Origin: Pomacea canaliculata
Taxonomy: Eukaryota > Mollusca > Gastropoda > Architaenioglossa > Ampullariidae
DNA length: 64,000 nt
NCBI RefSeq assembly: GCF_003073045.1
Contig: NC_037598.1
Location: forward strand, 24,551,822-24,615,821
Reading direction: 5' to 3'
This document shows, piece by piece, positions 1 to 12,600 of the stretch. The notes beneath the pieces were generated by a model. The model saw nothing but the letters and a program-made list of their open reading frames with translations, had not been told where the DNA came from and ran no database searches. Both the position numbers and the translations under genes were made by a program. Every line of letters starts with the position of its first letter. The stretch's first letter is position 1.

Positions 1-190
1 AAAAAAAAAACAAAAAGGGAAGGAAGGGAAATTTTTTTGGGGAAAGTTTTTTTTTTTATTTTGGCAAGTGGACCCCTTTATTTTTTTGGGTTTTTTTTCC
101 AAATTCATGTGGCCAAGAGTAATGCTTGGGTTTTTTTTTTGGGGTCTAAATGGTTTTTTTGTTTAAAGGATATTTTTAACCATTTGGGGT
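1..190. other. Homopolymer-rich low-quality-looking edge
   Basis: Nearly every run in this stretch is a homopolymer of A, T or G of three to ten bases, and the texture changes abruptly to ordinary AT-rich sequence after about 190. This looks like an unpolished contig end rather than a biological repeat. No coding frame is seen. The inference matters because several genes further on carry small indels. Confidence 0.5.
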
Positions 191-2980
191 AATTGGAGTC
201 AACCAGAATATTCCTGTTAAATGTATTTGAATTCATAATTTGTAGATGTTTTTTTGAATGATAAATTTTGGGTGCTATTCATCTGTGTATAATTAATTTA
301 AAAGGACCTTGTAAAAGGCCAAATTCTTGTGTTTGTGAGAAAGAACGTGCCAGATGCCCATGCTGGTCGATTACACAAGTGAATGAGTGGCTTGTCACTG
401 TATTCTGACAGGGTCAACCTTCATATTTATTTAAGTGAGAGTTATTAGAGTATATATCTAAAATATTTGGTCTTGCCTTGTATCTCTTCTTCAAGGAGCT
501 GTCTGAGAGTGTCCACTTGTGGAGGTCACATTGATCGCCGGTCAGCAGTGCGTGGGTCTCCATGGAGGTTTTCCTCTTTGGACAGATGAAGTTCTTTTGT
601 CGTCGACCACTTGCTTTTAGGGAGGTATTTACATATTTTCTTACAAGACTATCTGTATGTCTGTGCTACCTGTTATAAATGGGAGAAAGCAGCACCCATG
701 GCCTCATGAGTAAGTCTAGCCTGTTCTTCGGTTCTATAACTAGGCATTAAAGCGAAGTAAAGATAAATAAAGTTAGACAGATAAGAACAGCTTTTCCTGC
801 AGTACGTTAAGAAAGGGAATTTAGTGCTTCGTAAAAGCAGGAGCATATGCAGGCACTGCGCAATGAGGGGAGATAGATATTGAGTTTAGCAGTCTGTGTA
901 TATGAGCAGCGACGGCAAGCTCACTATTAGGCTCAGACAGTATAGCGCTGAGGTCTCACACGCGTGGTCTGACTCGCCCCGGCAGCAGGTGAGTCGTGGT
1001 TCACAACGTGCGAGTCACGTTAGAGGAGGAGCGCGCGGGATACTACGACCGGAGGCGGCGAAGAGGTGGATGGCGCGAGAAGGTGGACAGCAGCGCAATG
1101 AGACTCGGGTAACGGAGCAGATCGCGCACGGGGGTGGCCGAGAGTTAGAAGAAGTGCTGGCGGACAGAGGGGCAGAGGAAAGGGGTTGCAGTGATTATCA
1201 ACTGCTCTGCTACTTGGAGCTCAGATGAGGGGATTAGAAGACTAGGGACGATTTTTTCATCTTGCAAAGAATAAAGGATTCACAAAAAGAAAGAATGAAT
1301 GCGTTTACGCAGCTGCCATCTGTACATACGGCATGCATTCGTCTCACACACATGAGGAAACATTAAGAATTAATGTTAGGGTAAAGACGCTTGTGAATTG
1401 TCGTGTGACCTGTGTGGGTGTCTTAGGGCTCGAGCGGTGTGGTGAGACGTTAGGGCGCAAGATCTCTGGGCAGTGCCATGACGGCATTCTGAGTTGGGCA
1501 ATGCATTTGTCAAGCACTCGCCCGAACTCAGTGTTAGCTATAATTTCGCTGGCAGATCTGCTTGCTAACTGCAGTTGCAGAGATACTATCATGGTAGTTA
1601 ACAGTCTATTCTGCTTAACTGTTTATTGATTAAGAGTGACGTTTTGCATTCATTCACGGTGATGTGAATGGTCTACACAATGTATGTGAGTGTGAGTGCG
1701 GGTAAGTAAGTGAATTAAGTGAGGGAATGGAGCTACGTTGCATGAGCAAAGTGGAGTGATTTAAGTTATTTTTTGAAGAATGTAAATATATCTTATAAGC
1801 AATTTTAATCAATTATTTAATTTACAAACAATTCCAAACTTTCACCTGTTTTTCAAACCTGTGGCTTTTGACTTCTTCGTTCATGTAACCATCTCAGTTC
1901 TGTAAGGTAATAGATGAAAAGTGTTGTGTTATGACAGGAGATAATAGTCATAAGAGTGGGCGTCCAAAGAATATAGCAGCATCTCGTATCTGGGCACGTA
2001 TAAATTGGTATTAGGTGATGAGCTTTCAATGGTTAATAAGAGGGCGCGGATATGAAAAAATAAAAAAGATTAAAGTATATATGCATATAGAGAGACGAGA
2101 GAGAAGATACATTAATAACATATCAAGAAAGCATTGGGTGTGAACAAAGCGAAATTGTTGAGGATTGAAATCGGCTTGCAATTTCATATATACCATAATT
2201 CTTGAACAAAAAGATGTAGAAAGATAATAAAAACTTCTTCAATCTGTTGCTTCAAGCTTCTAGCTGGTATGTCACTTTCGTTCATGTGGCGCTTTGGCCT
2301 TCAGTTAGAAGATTTGGTGGAACAACGACATCCATGCAAGATTAAGTGTTGCATGTAGACTGTACAAAATAAAATGTGATGCATGTTCAGCTGAAGCATA
2401 CTAGGCTTAGAGAATATTAAGCGAGGGAATTGTATCCTCTGCTTCTATTGCAGGACAACAATACCACACACACATTTGTGCATAAGCGGCGCAAGCATAT
2501 TCACTAGTTTAATAATCTCCAATTTGAGGGGACACGTATGTTCAGACTTTAGGTAGTCTACTTGCAAATTAGTTTATTAAGTTTTGCATTATTTTAGCCA
2601 TCGTCCCTGAGACAAGGATCAAGTCCAATAACATTCCTCTGGATTGTGAGTCTGCGCAACACGCCGGAGCATCATGGCAAGAACTCTCATCAGGGTATCT
2701 CTGCAGTCTGGTAAAGCTCATCTAGAATTACTAACTTAGTGTGAAATAGAAGAATCAGGAAATTTCATAGACTCTTTTCAAAACATTCAATAACGGAAGA
2801 TCTATATACGTTATACCATGCGCATAAACAAGCTGATGCAGGGCTTGCACTTAATAATTCTGAAAAAACTCTCAGTCAGATTTATGTTCACATGCTTCTA
2901 GTTAAAAAAGTAGTCTTTATATTCTTAACTCAAAAATTCGACATATAATTAGTGTAACCACGACAGTTGGATATTTAAAT
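191..2980. other. No recognisable gene
   Basis: Unique-looking AT-rich sequence with only short, low-information open frames, such as a basic 110-codon frame at 896-1228 that resembles no family I know. I see no splice-consistent exon chain, RNA gene or clear transposon. Confidence 0.5.
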
Positions 2981-3060
2981 CTCTAAAGCAGGCGGTTCTC
3001 AACCTTTTAATCTTGTGAGCCGTGCCGGAGCTGAGCGAACAAAGGTATCGTGTCCGCACT
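2981..3060 (+). mobile_element. Possible hAT-type transposon terminus
   Basis: The block starting at 2,989 begins CAGGCGGTTCTCAACCTTTT, close to the common hAT terminal inverted repeat of the CAGtGGTTCTCAACC type. The eight bases before it (CTCTAAAG, 2,981-2,988) would be the target duplication. I could not find a matching inverted end or second CTCTAAAG downstream, so the element is truncated or its other end has diverged. Confidence 0.4.
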
Positions 3061-5060
3061 GCGCCCGCGCTATTCAGCCAGCAATGTATGCTAATTTCAC
3101 GCTAATACGGTATGAGAAAATCTGTTAAAAATGACGCACCTTTGCGGCCCATTTGCACGCAACGTGGTTAGAGAGGTAACCGCTGTCCTACTAAAGTGTC
3201 CTTACGTATGTTTAAGGGAATGCAAAGTAACCTCACATGCTTGCACCATGTGTCTGAATAAGAGGGTGATGAGCTCATGCCAATAGTAGCCACGCATCCA
3301 AGTTTGCGATGAAAAACTTATAGAAGAAAAAGATGAACATGCGACGTTCCCTGCAACCACAGAGTAGCAATGGGTGATGAATGGGATTAGATTTCAGACA
3401 AATCATAGGGATACCATTAACGGCTTATAATTTCACGATTACCACGGCATCATAGTTTATTTTTGGTTTAGCAATGGAAAATTCAATTACACATTTTCTA
3501 TTGTAAAATAGACAGGATTGCACAGACTGCTGAGGAGTGGAGGAGGAAAACAATGACGCCAGTCACCTATGACGTATCAGAAAAAACAGAGGCACACGTA
3601 GCTGTGAAAAACCAGAATAGCTGCTTGCTCGTATTGGGAAGATCTTATGAGGTAAAATGTTCAGTACACCAATTCAGATGTTTCACTAAGTTAACTGTTA
3701 TGCATGCAGTTTCTACCAAATTAATTACTGGTCTGTAGTGAGAAGGAGATCTGGAAAGCTATTTTAACATGGTACAACCTCCAGTAAGGTAGGTGTCTAC
3801 TCGTCGCCTCTTGTGGATGCTAAGATTCCTCTACACAGTCGTCAGCTGACGATGAGATGAGCGAGAACACGTATGCAGTGCGGACCCGGTTGTTGGTAGG
3901 TTGGAATTCTGAACTTTTAATAAAGAAAATCAAAATTACAAGCAAACTTGGAATGTTAGTTTTACCTAATTACGACAAAAATTTAGTCCAGCGTTCTAAA
4001 AGAGTGACTCTTGTGAGCATTCACCACACTTCATTACAGTAAAAAATCGTCTACGTGGCCTGATATAAACTCTATTTAGCTAAGGTCAGTTGTAACCGTG
4101 GGTACTTTAAACTCTAGCCAAGCTCGTAAACTGCGAGTATTTTATTCCAGTATGATAATCTGATTTGCTGGCTGTCCTATGTTAGAAGTGATCTTGTATG
4201 AGGCAGACAACGCACATCAAGTAATAAAATCACAGGAGGTTGATTTTCCCCCACCGGCGGAATAATTGTGTAACTCAGTAAGAAAACACCTCTTCAACTC
4301 AAGCAACTGCGAACATAATCTTTAAGCACGGCGATGGCTCATAGAACGCACATTGTTAGGTGATACTACAGCTGCTGACCTAAATATGCGAGTAACCCAA
4401 TACTGAATCGATTTATTTAGATAATTATCAGTCATGCTAATAGCTAGCACTATTTGCAACTGCCCGGACGGCAGGCATATGCTAATTAGGCATTTTCTTA
4501 TATGAAGATCTAGAAAAAATGCGCCACCACTTTTCATACACTATATGATAAATATCACGATTAAGAGAAGCTAACTAGAGATAGCTATTGTGGTAAAATT
4601 TTTGAGTAAATAAAGGCTGATTGGTTTCACTACTCAATAATTCTCCTGGATCTGATCTTCATCTTAGTGGGCGCAGTTGTCCTTCCTTATAGGAGATCCA
4701 GCGTTCTGGAATATGCCTGCCAATCCTTTTGAACACAGACAAAAAGGTTTACACAAAATTGGCTGAGTTGACCACACCGCTCATCCCACCAAAGACAAGA
4801 CTTGTGCGTTTAGGTAATTAAGATGAACTGACATCCCGCCAAAAGAACAGGCTAGACAGACAGACAGGCATGCCCAGCGGCTCTACAGACCCAAGACTAC
4901 CTGTTTGAACAAGATGAATAGAGGCATGTAGATTTCTACTCCTGGGAAACTAATTCTTTCTTATAATATACAGGGAAGGACATATGTACTAAGTGTGATC
5001 ATGTTGTGAATGAGTGGTGTGAGCAAAGAATTTTGATTCTGTATCGAAAAGATTGATAAG
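3061..5060. other. No recognisable gene
   Basis: AT-rich sequence with short frames only (for example 3,553-3,738 and 3,857-4,042) that have no family resemblance and no supporting splice sites. Nothing else can be supported. Confidence 0.45.
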
Positions 5061-5066
5061 CTAACG

Positions 5067-5320
5067 CAGGGGCGCGTGCTTAGCGGGGCAGGGCGGCACG
5101 AGGCATCTGCCTGGGGCCCCCGCGCTTCAGGGGCCCCGCGCTTGTGATTGAATATGTGACTTTACCTATTAGATCCCAACTAAAAACCGTGTGTGCATCC
5201 GTGGCGTGGAGGGCCCGCACTATCAAGCCTTTGCCTCGGTCCCCGCGGGGGCTAAGAGAATGGCCTGTTAGTGCGTAACATTGTATGATTTCCACAAAAC
5301 AAGCACCACAAGCCATGTGT
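5067..5320. mobile_element. GC-rich transposon-like relic
   Basis: A sharply GC-rich island in AT-rich surroundings starts with CAGGGGCGCGTGCTTAG, a sequence of the hAT terminal-repeat type. It contains a repeated GGGGCCCC/CGCGCTT motif at about 5,110-5,145. The class is inferred from the terminus only; no transposase is seen and the other end was not identified. Confidence 0.35.
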
Positions 5321-5329
5321 GCCTAAATA

Positions 5330-7940
5330 GGCCTTGGTTAAATGCTTGCTTCTTCTGGAATGTTACTTTCTATTTAATCACCGAACTCAAAATAAATATT
5401 AGCTACATGTGGTTCTAGATTGTTTTATTTAATAGCAATGTGTTAAAGTGGTGCCTGCTTTACTGAATGTTCTAATCTATTATTAGATAGAATTAGCAGC
5501 ATAGCTGTATCTCTAGCACTGTCTTGGCGTGTCAGCATAAATGATTAAAAATTCACTTCATACAATTTAACTCATTTGAAGATAATTATTTTCTATGCTT
5601 TTACAAAATTTCAAAATTTGTTAACAATTCAGACTCTTGATTCTTTTCCTGTGTCTTGATAGAGAACATTATTAAACATATAATTTCAATGAGAAAAAAA
5701 GAAAACCATGCATGCACCTGAGAATGCCAGCGTGTCCAGTAGTATCGTTTACCATTCCCTGTAGCACAGAGTGAATTTCTTTATCCTTCTCTGTTTGTGA
5801 AGGTTTCGTAAATACTACTTGGTCAGGCTGCAACTGGTGTCATAGATTGTTAAACTAATTAACAAAGACTGAAGTAATAACATATAACACATCAATATAT
5901 ATATTATATTTTATATGGATGTTAGCGTTAAAACTTATTTATCTGAGCAATTTTTCCAGAAAAAGAAATCAAAATGAAAAAAAAAACGACAACTGTTTTA
6001 ACTTGCATCGTTCTTGTTCTCTTATATGATCTTTGCACGTATGAGTTGTCAGTGGTGGAATTAGAATATAATATCAAGTTACATGCTGCACTACAATTTC
6101 CGTCACATCTAAATATGACAGTGACATTATCTCTGGAACAAATGTAAACAAAGCTACGATTTGAATGAAAGTGCTTGCTCTGCACACTTATCAGATCGCC
6201 TTATATAAAAAAAAAAATTTCAAAAACCTTTCTGTTTTTAAACACATGCATAGGAATTGGAAAAAAATCACAACAGGGCTTATTTTTCTAACTTGAGATA
6301 AATAAAAAATACGAATTTTTAGGACCCGCAGTTCAGTACATACTTACCAATATAGTGTTTCATCAAAGAAAGCATAAATAGAGCACATTTAATACAAGTA
6401 GTAACGAGTATTATGGAATAATATTATTTATTAGTATTATGGTCAGCAACATTGATGAGATCATTGTTCAAGACATGATTTCTGTTTATTCTGTCACATT
6501 GATTTAAAAAAAAAACACATTGGTCATAAAGATCATTTCTCCATCTTGGTTTCAGTTTTTTCAGTTTTTAAAATATAGCCGCCATTAAAATGGCTGAAGT
6601 AGTTGTTCTAATGTACTGCATCCATCATGGACACTATACTTGGACAATAGGTTCTATCTGCTACATTCTTTTTTGCAGCTGACATCTGATTAGTATCGGG
6701 CTCAGTCTGAAATATCTTCAGCGTAAACATCTCACATACTGCACAAAATCTGGTCAGCATCCCATCTAACAGGCCTCTCTTATCAATGTAAAAGAAAGGA
6801 AAGGTAAAGAAAATAGAATCCACATCTTAGTCACCGCAGGGATATTGACTGTGATTCGTTGTGTTTAGAGCAATGGCAGTGGAGAGCAAACTCACCCTTT
6901 TCCTTCTGCACCTTGACCATAAGGCAAATACAAAACCTGGTATCCATTTCTACTAAACTAAGCACCTGCTAAGTGGGCAAGTACAGGGGTGAAGCCTGAG
7001 CTGTGCTTAAACCAGCCATCTACTCCTAAGTGAGCCTCACAGACTAACAGGTAGAATGAGCCTACAGGATAGGAACAACCAAAGCTAAAATAGAAAAGCT
7101 GTGAAGAATAGATGGTTTATCTCTGGTTTAGCCCTCATCATCAGACTTGTCTACAATGAAAGTAGAAGTTTCCTGACCCTGAGGTGTTGTTAGCCTGAGG
7201 TTGTCGTTGTCCTCCATTACTGGCATCTCTGTGTGACCGGCCACTGTGTCTAGAGACCCGCCGTGCACTAGTGAGTCACTTCCATGGCCCTGTCGCCCAG
7301 TGTCATGTCGCTGTGCTGATCATGATAAGCACCATTCTGCGGTGATGCTTCCACGGCTGCTTGCTGTCGAGTGGCAGCGGTCAGCTTTCCGCTGAGCTTC
7401 TCTGAGCGGAGATCATGTCTTGAATGGTTGCTGCTGTTCTGAACCATAATCACATTATGTAGATAAATTATTCAGGTGGCAGGTTGTGTTCCGTTTTGCT
7501 GTGCTAGAGCTTTTATGCTACACTCTTCATGTGTTATATGTATGTGTTATGAGAGTGTGTTGTGGTTGTATGATGTGTAGTGTGGTTTGTGCATGGCATA
7601 CACATGTGTGTGATTGAACGGCAAATTTGTGTATATGAATTTTAGAGAGGATTAATCTGTGCACATATTGTGTGTGTGTGTGTGTGCAATGTAGATATTC
7701 TAATTGCTCCTTATATGTTTACCTGAATTTGTAAGCATAGTGAACCTAGCTTTTGACCAGGGCATGTTTACTCAACATCTTTCCTTTATTGTTATAAGAG
7801 CAAACAAAGAAATTTTAGTTTTCATTGTATCAAAGCAAGACCAGTATGATTAAATACTTCCGAGTCTGAGAAGTAAAACACAAACAAACCAAAACAAAAA
7901 AAGTTCCAGACATAATGAAAGTCAAAAACTATCCATTTTT
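5330..7940. other. No recognisable gene
   Basis: AT-rich sequence containing short A runs and a TG dinucleotide microsatellite near 7,669-7,687. No coding frame here is longer than about 85 codons and none resembles a known family. Confidence 0.45.
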
Positions 7941-7949
7941 ACTATAAGT

Positions 7950-8180
7950 AAGATGGTTTGGACATGTCATTCGACATGGGGGCATACCTAAGACAGCTTT
8001 GCAGGGTTCTGTTAAGGGCAAGAGACACATCAGAAAGCAGAAAAAAGTTGTGGTTGGGTAGCGAGAAAGAGTGGACTAGCATTTCACTCGGTGAGTTGAA
8101 CATCATCGCGATAAATCGAAGCCAGTGGCAGCACTTCCTTAACTGGAATCTCAGGCATCATGTCCGCCTACGATGAGGTG
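7950..8180 (+). mobile_element. LINE 3' coding relic (reverse transcriptase C-terminus)
   Basis: The frame in phase with 7,958-8,176 reads WFGHVIRHG, then a basic GK-R-R stretch and KEWTSISLGELNIIAINRSQW, ending at a stop. This order (WxGHV, GxRxxGRP-like basic region, W-T-xxSL-x-EL and R-x-W) is the usual C-terminal tail of RTE/jockey-like LINE polyproteins found in many invertebrates. Upstream reverse transcriptase is absent, so this is a 5'-truncated, mutated copy. Confidence 0.65.
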
Positions 8181-8189
8181 GAACGGCAC

Positions 8190-9540
8190 CGAAGAGCTTC
8201 AAACTGTAAAGTAACAATGAAACCTCATCTCTACTCAGTCAGGTAGAGAAAGCGCTAAGTAAGATGTTAACAAGGCAGCAACTTCAAATCTCTCTCCACG
8301 GCTCACGAGCACATCCTTAGCTCTGGCAGTTGCTGCTACTGCTCTCATAGTGCAAATTGTTCATAGTCTCTATTCCACAGTCCACAGTTCTGATGAGGTG
8401 AGTGGCAGGTCTGAAGACGACGGTCATGGCACAATGGTGAATCCCTCCTTGTATTGCCCTGTCCGATTGTCCGTAGTCACTTTTCCACTCGGTCCGCCAA
8501 CTCCATCAGTGAGCGACGACTGCTCTCCTGGCGACACGGATACCGAGCCTTGACTTCCTGGCTTGTCTCGTCTCTGAGAGAAAAGGTCTCTGGCGTTGGA
8601 AGAAAGTTGAAGACGGGTCGACTGTTGAACAAGTGCTCCGTTGGCACTGAGGACGTCCAGAGAAATGGCTTGCAAAGTTTTTGTTCCCTTACTTCAACTT
8701 CTTAGTTCACACCAATTCCATACAACCAGGTATGCCATTGGACAAACACAAACAACCAACATTCTTCGACCAGTCCTCAACTAGCCAGTGCAAACATTAA
8801 GAAGACCACAAGAAGAAGATCACATCGCACTTGGCCAGTGACTAGCCTTCACCCCGATACAGGTAGTGGGTTTGGAGAAGAAAAACTGATTTTCTCCCCG
8901 CGACATGTTGGTAGGATTTTGTGGGGTTTTGTGTATTCAGATGAATATTTAAAGAACTTTCTTGCAATATTTCCAATAGGAGAAAAATATGAAGACAGAT
9001 TTGTTTTGGTCTCTTTGTCTCGTATTGTTCTTTTTCGATCAATGTATGGCTTTTTCTTCACTCAGCAATCAATTACTCTTTTGTGCGTTTGATGCTATTT
9101 ATAGACACTTCATCTTGGCAGGTAAGGAGCCTGCACACTGATTTTGCTTTCCGTGAACAAGTACGAAGTGGACTTTGTGTGGATTAGCACAAAGCCCTGC
9201 CTGATCCGGTAACATGCATGATCAATGCCTAGCAACCACACGAGCCTCACAATACCCTATACAAGCAGGCTGTACTAGTTATATACACAGCCTTGTGTGC
9301 ATGTGACTGATGACAGAACTATATTTCTTTTCGCTATATTCTACATCATATTTTTCAAAGGCAATGCTTGCTATTGTTAAAAAAATATAATGGAGCAATG
9401 ATGTTGATTACTTCAGCATTTAAGAAGAAAACATGTCGCTGCCAGAAGCGCTCATAAGTTGACTGGTAGACAGCAATCACAGATCACACAAAAAGGCATC
9501 GAAGACTTACAAAATATACGTGCTCCAATCCAACCACAAA
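8190..9540. other. No recognisable gene
   Basis: Several overlapping short frames on both strands (8,350-8,705; 8,838-9,092) have no recognisable domains or consistent splice sites. A region at 8,210-8,310 vaguely resembles a tRNA-derived SINE head, but I cannot fold a convincing tRNA from it. Confidence 0.4.
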
Positions 9541-9543
9541 GAC

Positions 9544-9641
9544 AATGATGATGTTGATTGAGGGATTGATTGATTGATTGATTATTGATGATTAATGGTG
9601 ATTGATGATTGATGATGATTGATGATTGATGATGATGATGT
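9544..9641. repeat. GATT/GATGAT compound microsatellite
   Basis: Runs of TTGA/GATT tetranucleotides pass into GATGATT and GAT repeats over roughly 100 bases. The Gln/Asn/His-rich frame on the minus strand across it is a by-product of the repeat. Confidence 0.85.
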
Positions 9642-9649
9642 AGCAAAAC

Positions 9650-12600
9650 TACTTTAGAAATGTTAGTACTTTCGCGTCCGAACCCTTCTTTCCTTCTCTT
9701 AGCCATGAGAAACTTCACTCATTTACCTCTCTCACTAACAACAAAAGTGCTCGAGGTTAGACAAAATTAACCATGCGTGCACTGACCTGTACTTCCTGGA
9801 AGTTGTTGCCTTGCGGCGGGAGTAGGGGTCACAGCCCCGTGCGTGGATTGGTTAACTGAGCTCGACTCGGAGACGGAGACTGTGTGTGGCCGAGGCCCGT
9901 TTCCATTCTTCAAGTGTCCTGAAGTGTCACACACACACAAAATAAAATAAAACTTTAATAAAACATTCTTAATTTCGAGTTCAATGCTCACATCAATCAG
10001 CTCTACCTTTTTCTATCTCTCACCCCTTCGCACTTACCGTGACCTAACGAGAAACCCGTGCATGTTCACTGGACAGGTCTCAATGCATCTTGTTTATTCC
10101 TCCCTCAACCTCCTAAATTTTACAGCATTTCTCCATCTGCTTTTTTACTGTGAACAAGGTCAATTAACTTCATGCCTGTAATGCTCCTAACACCAAAACG
10201 TTGTCAAAGTTAATTTATAATCCATATTCTGACTTAATAGTTTCACTTCTATATCACAATAACAGCTTCCACTCACATCAACCTGCTCCAGAATGCTTAT
10301 GCTTTAATCACATTAAAGGTTGTTTAGTCAGTCACAGAAGATCAATTTACTCGAGTCCCCTGCAGCCCGACATTCCACCCGTGATTTTATTTTTCAGACG
10401 TGCGACAGGGCGGTAAACATCAACAGATGCACCTGTACAACGGCCACCCTCCCGCAGCTACTGCAATTATCGCCAATCAATTATTGAAATGTGAGCGTCT
10501 GGGCTGAGGTTAACACGAGGTCATTATGATACACCACTGAATGTTAGTGGGAAACAACAAGTGAGATTTCGTGACTACAAGAAGTGAAGAGAGGGTCCAT
10601 ACAAGTGAAACAAATGGAAAATACTTTTTTATTTTTAAAAACTTCCGTTCATATCGCGATTTCTCTCTTTCTTTCACACCCTGTATCTCCGTCCCTGTTT
10701 GCAATAATTTTTACGTCGGGTATCTATATCGTCCTGTATATTGTCCTGATCTCTGTAATCATTTGAACCATTTTTTAAAAATACTAACACAACACCCAGA
10801 ATCTCAGTTAAACGTCTACTGGACTGCAAATGGTTTTTTTATGACTTGCAAGAGCTCAGTTCAAGCTATAATTTTCCCAGATTGGGACGAATGACCCCAT
10901 TCCGTTCTCGAGATACAAGCTTACAAACATCACTGTGCAGAAAGAGAGGTGGATACGTTTATGCTGTCATGGCTACAGCCAATGGGAAAACTGGGATCAC
11001 ATTATCAGGCGTAACTGTGGACAAAGCTGACGTCACGAGTATGGAATTGAAAATGGTCAAAGGTTGGAGCAAAGAATGGCATTGTGGCTTTTATGTCATA
11101 AACTTTTTTCCGACATTCTATGAACAAAGGATCAAACTAAAGCAGCTTTTTTTTACCGAAGAGCTTGAACTATAACAAGGTAAACACACAAATAAACCAT
11201 AACTAAGCAACTGCAGAAGCGTTACATCTGTAGTTCTGATAAATCTCGTTGTATTGGCAACATGCTGTCTAACAAATCTGGACTTCTCTGGTGGACTACA
11301 GTTCCAATGTCTAAAACCTTCCACTGCCACCATCATCACTACCACCATCACCACCATCACTGATTTCGTGATTTTCACACACAACTTTCGCAGACTCGGT
11401 CAAATGTTCAATGACATTTTTAAAAGTTGTGTTCCTTTGTTTTTCAGCTTCGATTCTCTTTTCTGCGTCGTCCACGTACACACCAGGTAAAAGGCGCTGA
11501 GGCTGACATGAAAGACATCGATCTTCCCTGTCTGCAGCTCAGTGTCACACACTAGCATCACGTGACATCGTCTGTGAGTTCCTCGGCCTACTTGCCAGAC
11601 ACTTGTGTTTCTCAAATTACGATAGAACCCTTAAATATCATCATATTCCTTCAAACCTTTTGACCGAAGAGGCACGGTTTACCAGTGGTTCTGTACTCAA
11701 CAGTTTTGAAGAACTATGAGAAATTTTAGCGGTTTTATCGAAAATTGAAAAAAAAATACCGTCTTGCAACTTATAATTTTACCTTAAAAAATGAGGTGAC
11801 CAAGACAATCATCACAGAAATGAAGAGTTCTCGAGGTTTTTTTTTTTTTAATGTTGGCTCTTGCAGAAAGTGTTGTCTTCAGGTTTGACACAACCTACAT
11901 AATCATTGTTTCTCAGGGGTCACGAGGTTCCATCGGGATCAAATGGACACCAGAAATGGTGGAAAGAAAATGATGGAACAAAAAACTTTTTTCCCGTTTG
12001 AGTTCAGAGTTTCATCGCGCCACTGATTCCACTGATGTGCCATTATCCATCAGATGACACCCCATGTTAGACTTTATCAACTCTCTTGTGTAGTCACCGG
12101 TGTTGTTAACTTTTTATACAAACAAAAGTGAACCAAATAGCTAAGTGAAAAGAGACAAGTGTTACTCACGATGATCAAAACAAACGAGAGCGGCATTACA
12201 TCTGATGGCTGGAATCTAGTTCTGCAGTGGAACTAACTACTGATTACAAAAAACCTAGTAAAATATCAGAGATAACAGGCAGTAAATGTTTGTCACAGCT
12301 CTGCACTAAATACATAAAGCAATAGAAGGTGAATGTTTGTGTGTGTGTGTGTGTGTGAATATTTATATGTGCGGGTGCAGGTATGTGTAAATAATACTGA
12401 TAATATAAAGCGTATTTTCCCGTGTGGTGACCAGCTCAATATGCGCTCTCTTACAGGATTACAACATTCATCACATCACATTTAAGCTGACATAATTGTT
12501 TCTTGTACAGTTGATTGTCGATCAGTTTATAGTTTATTGTGTGCAACGCGTCCATATGGGAAAATGTGTTTTACAGATTCATTAATATTCTCCATCATCA

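Noticed and set aside
8210-8310. Possible tRNA or SINE head (CTCAGTCAGGTAGAG...AACTTCAAATC)
   Set aside because: A- and B-box-like words are present, but no cloverleaf could be built by eye and the spacing is poor.
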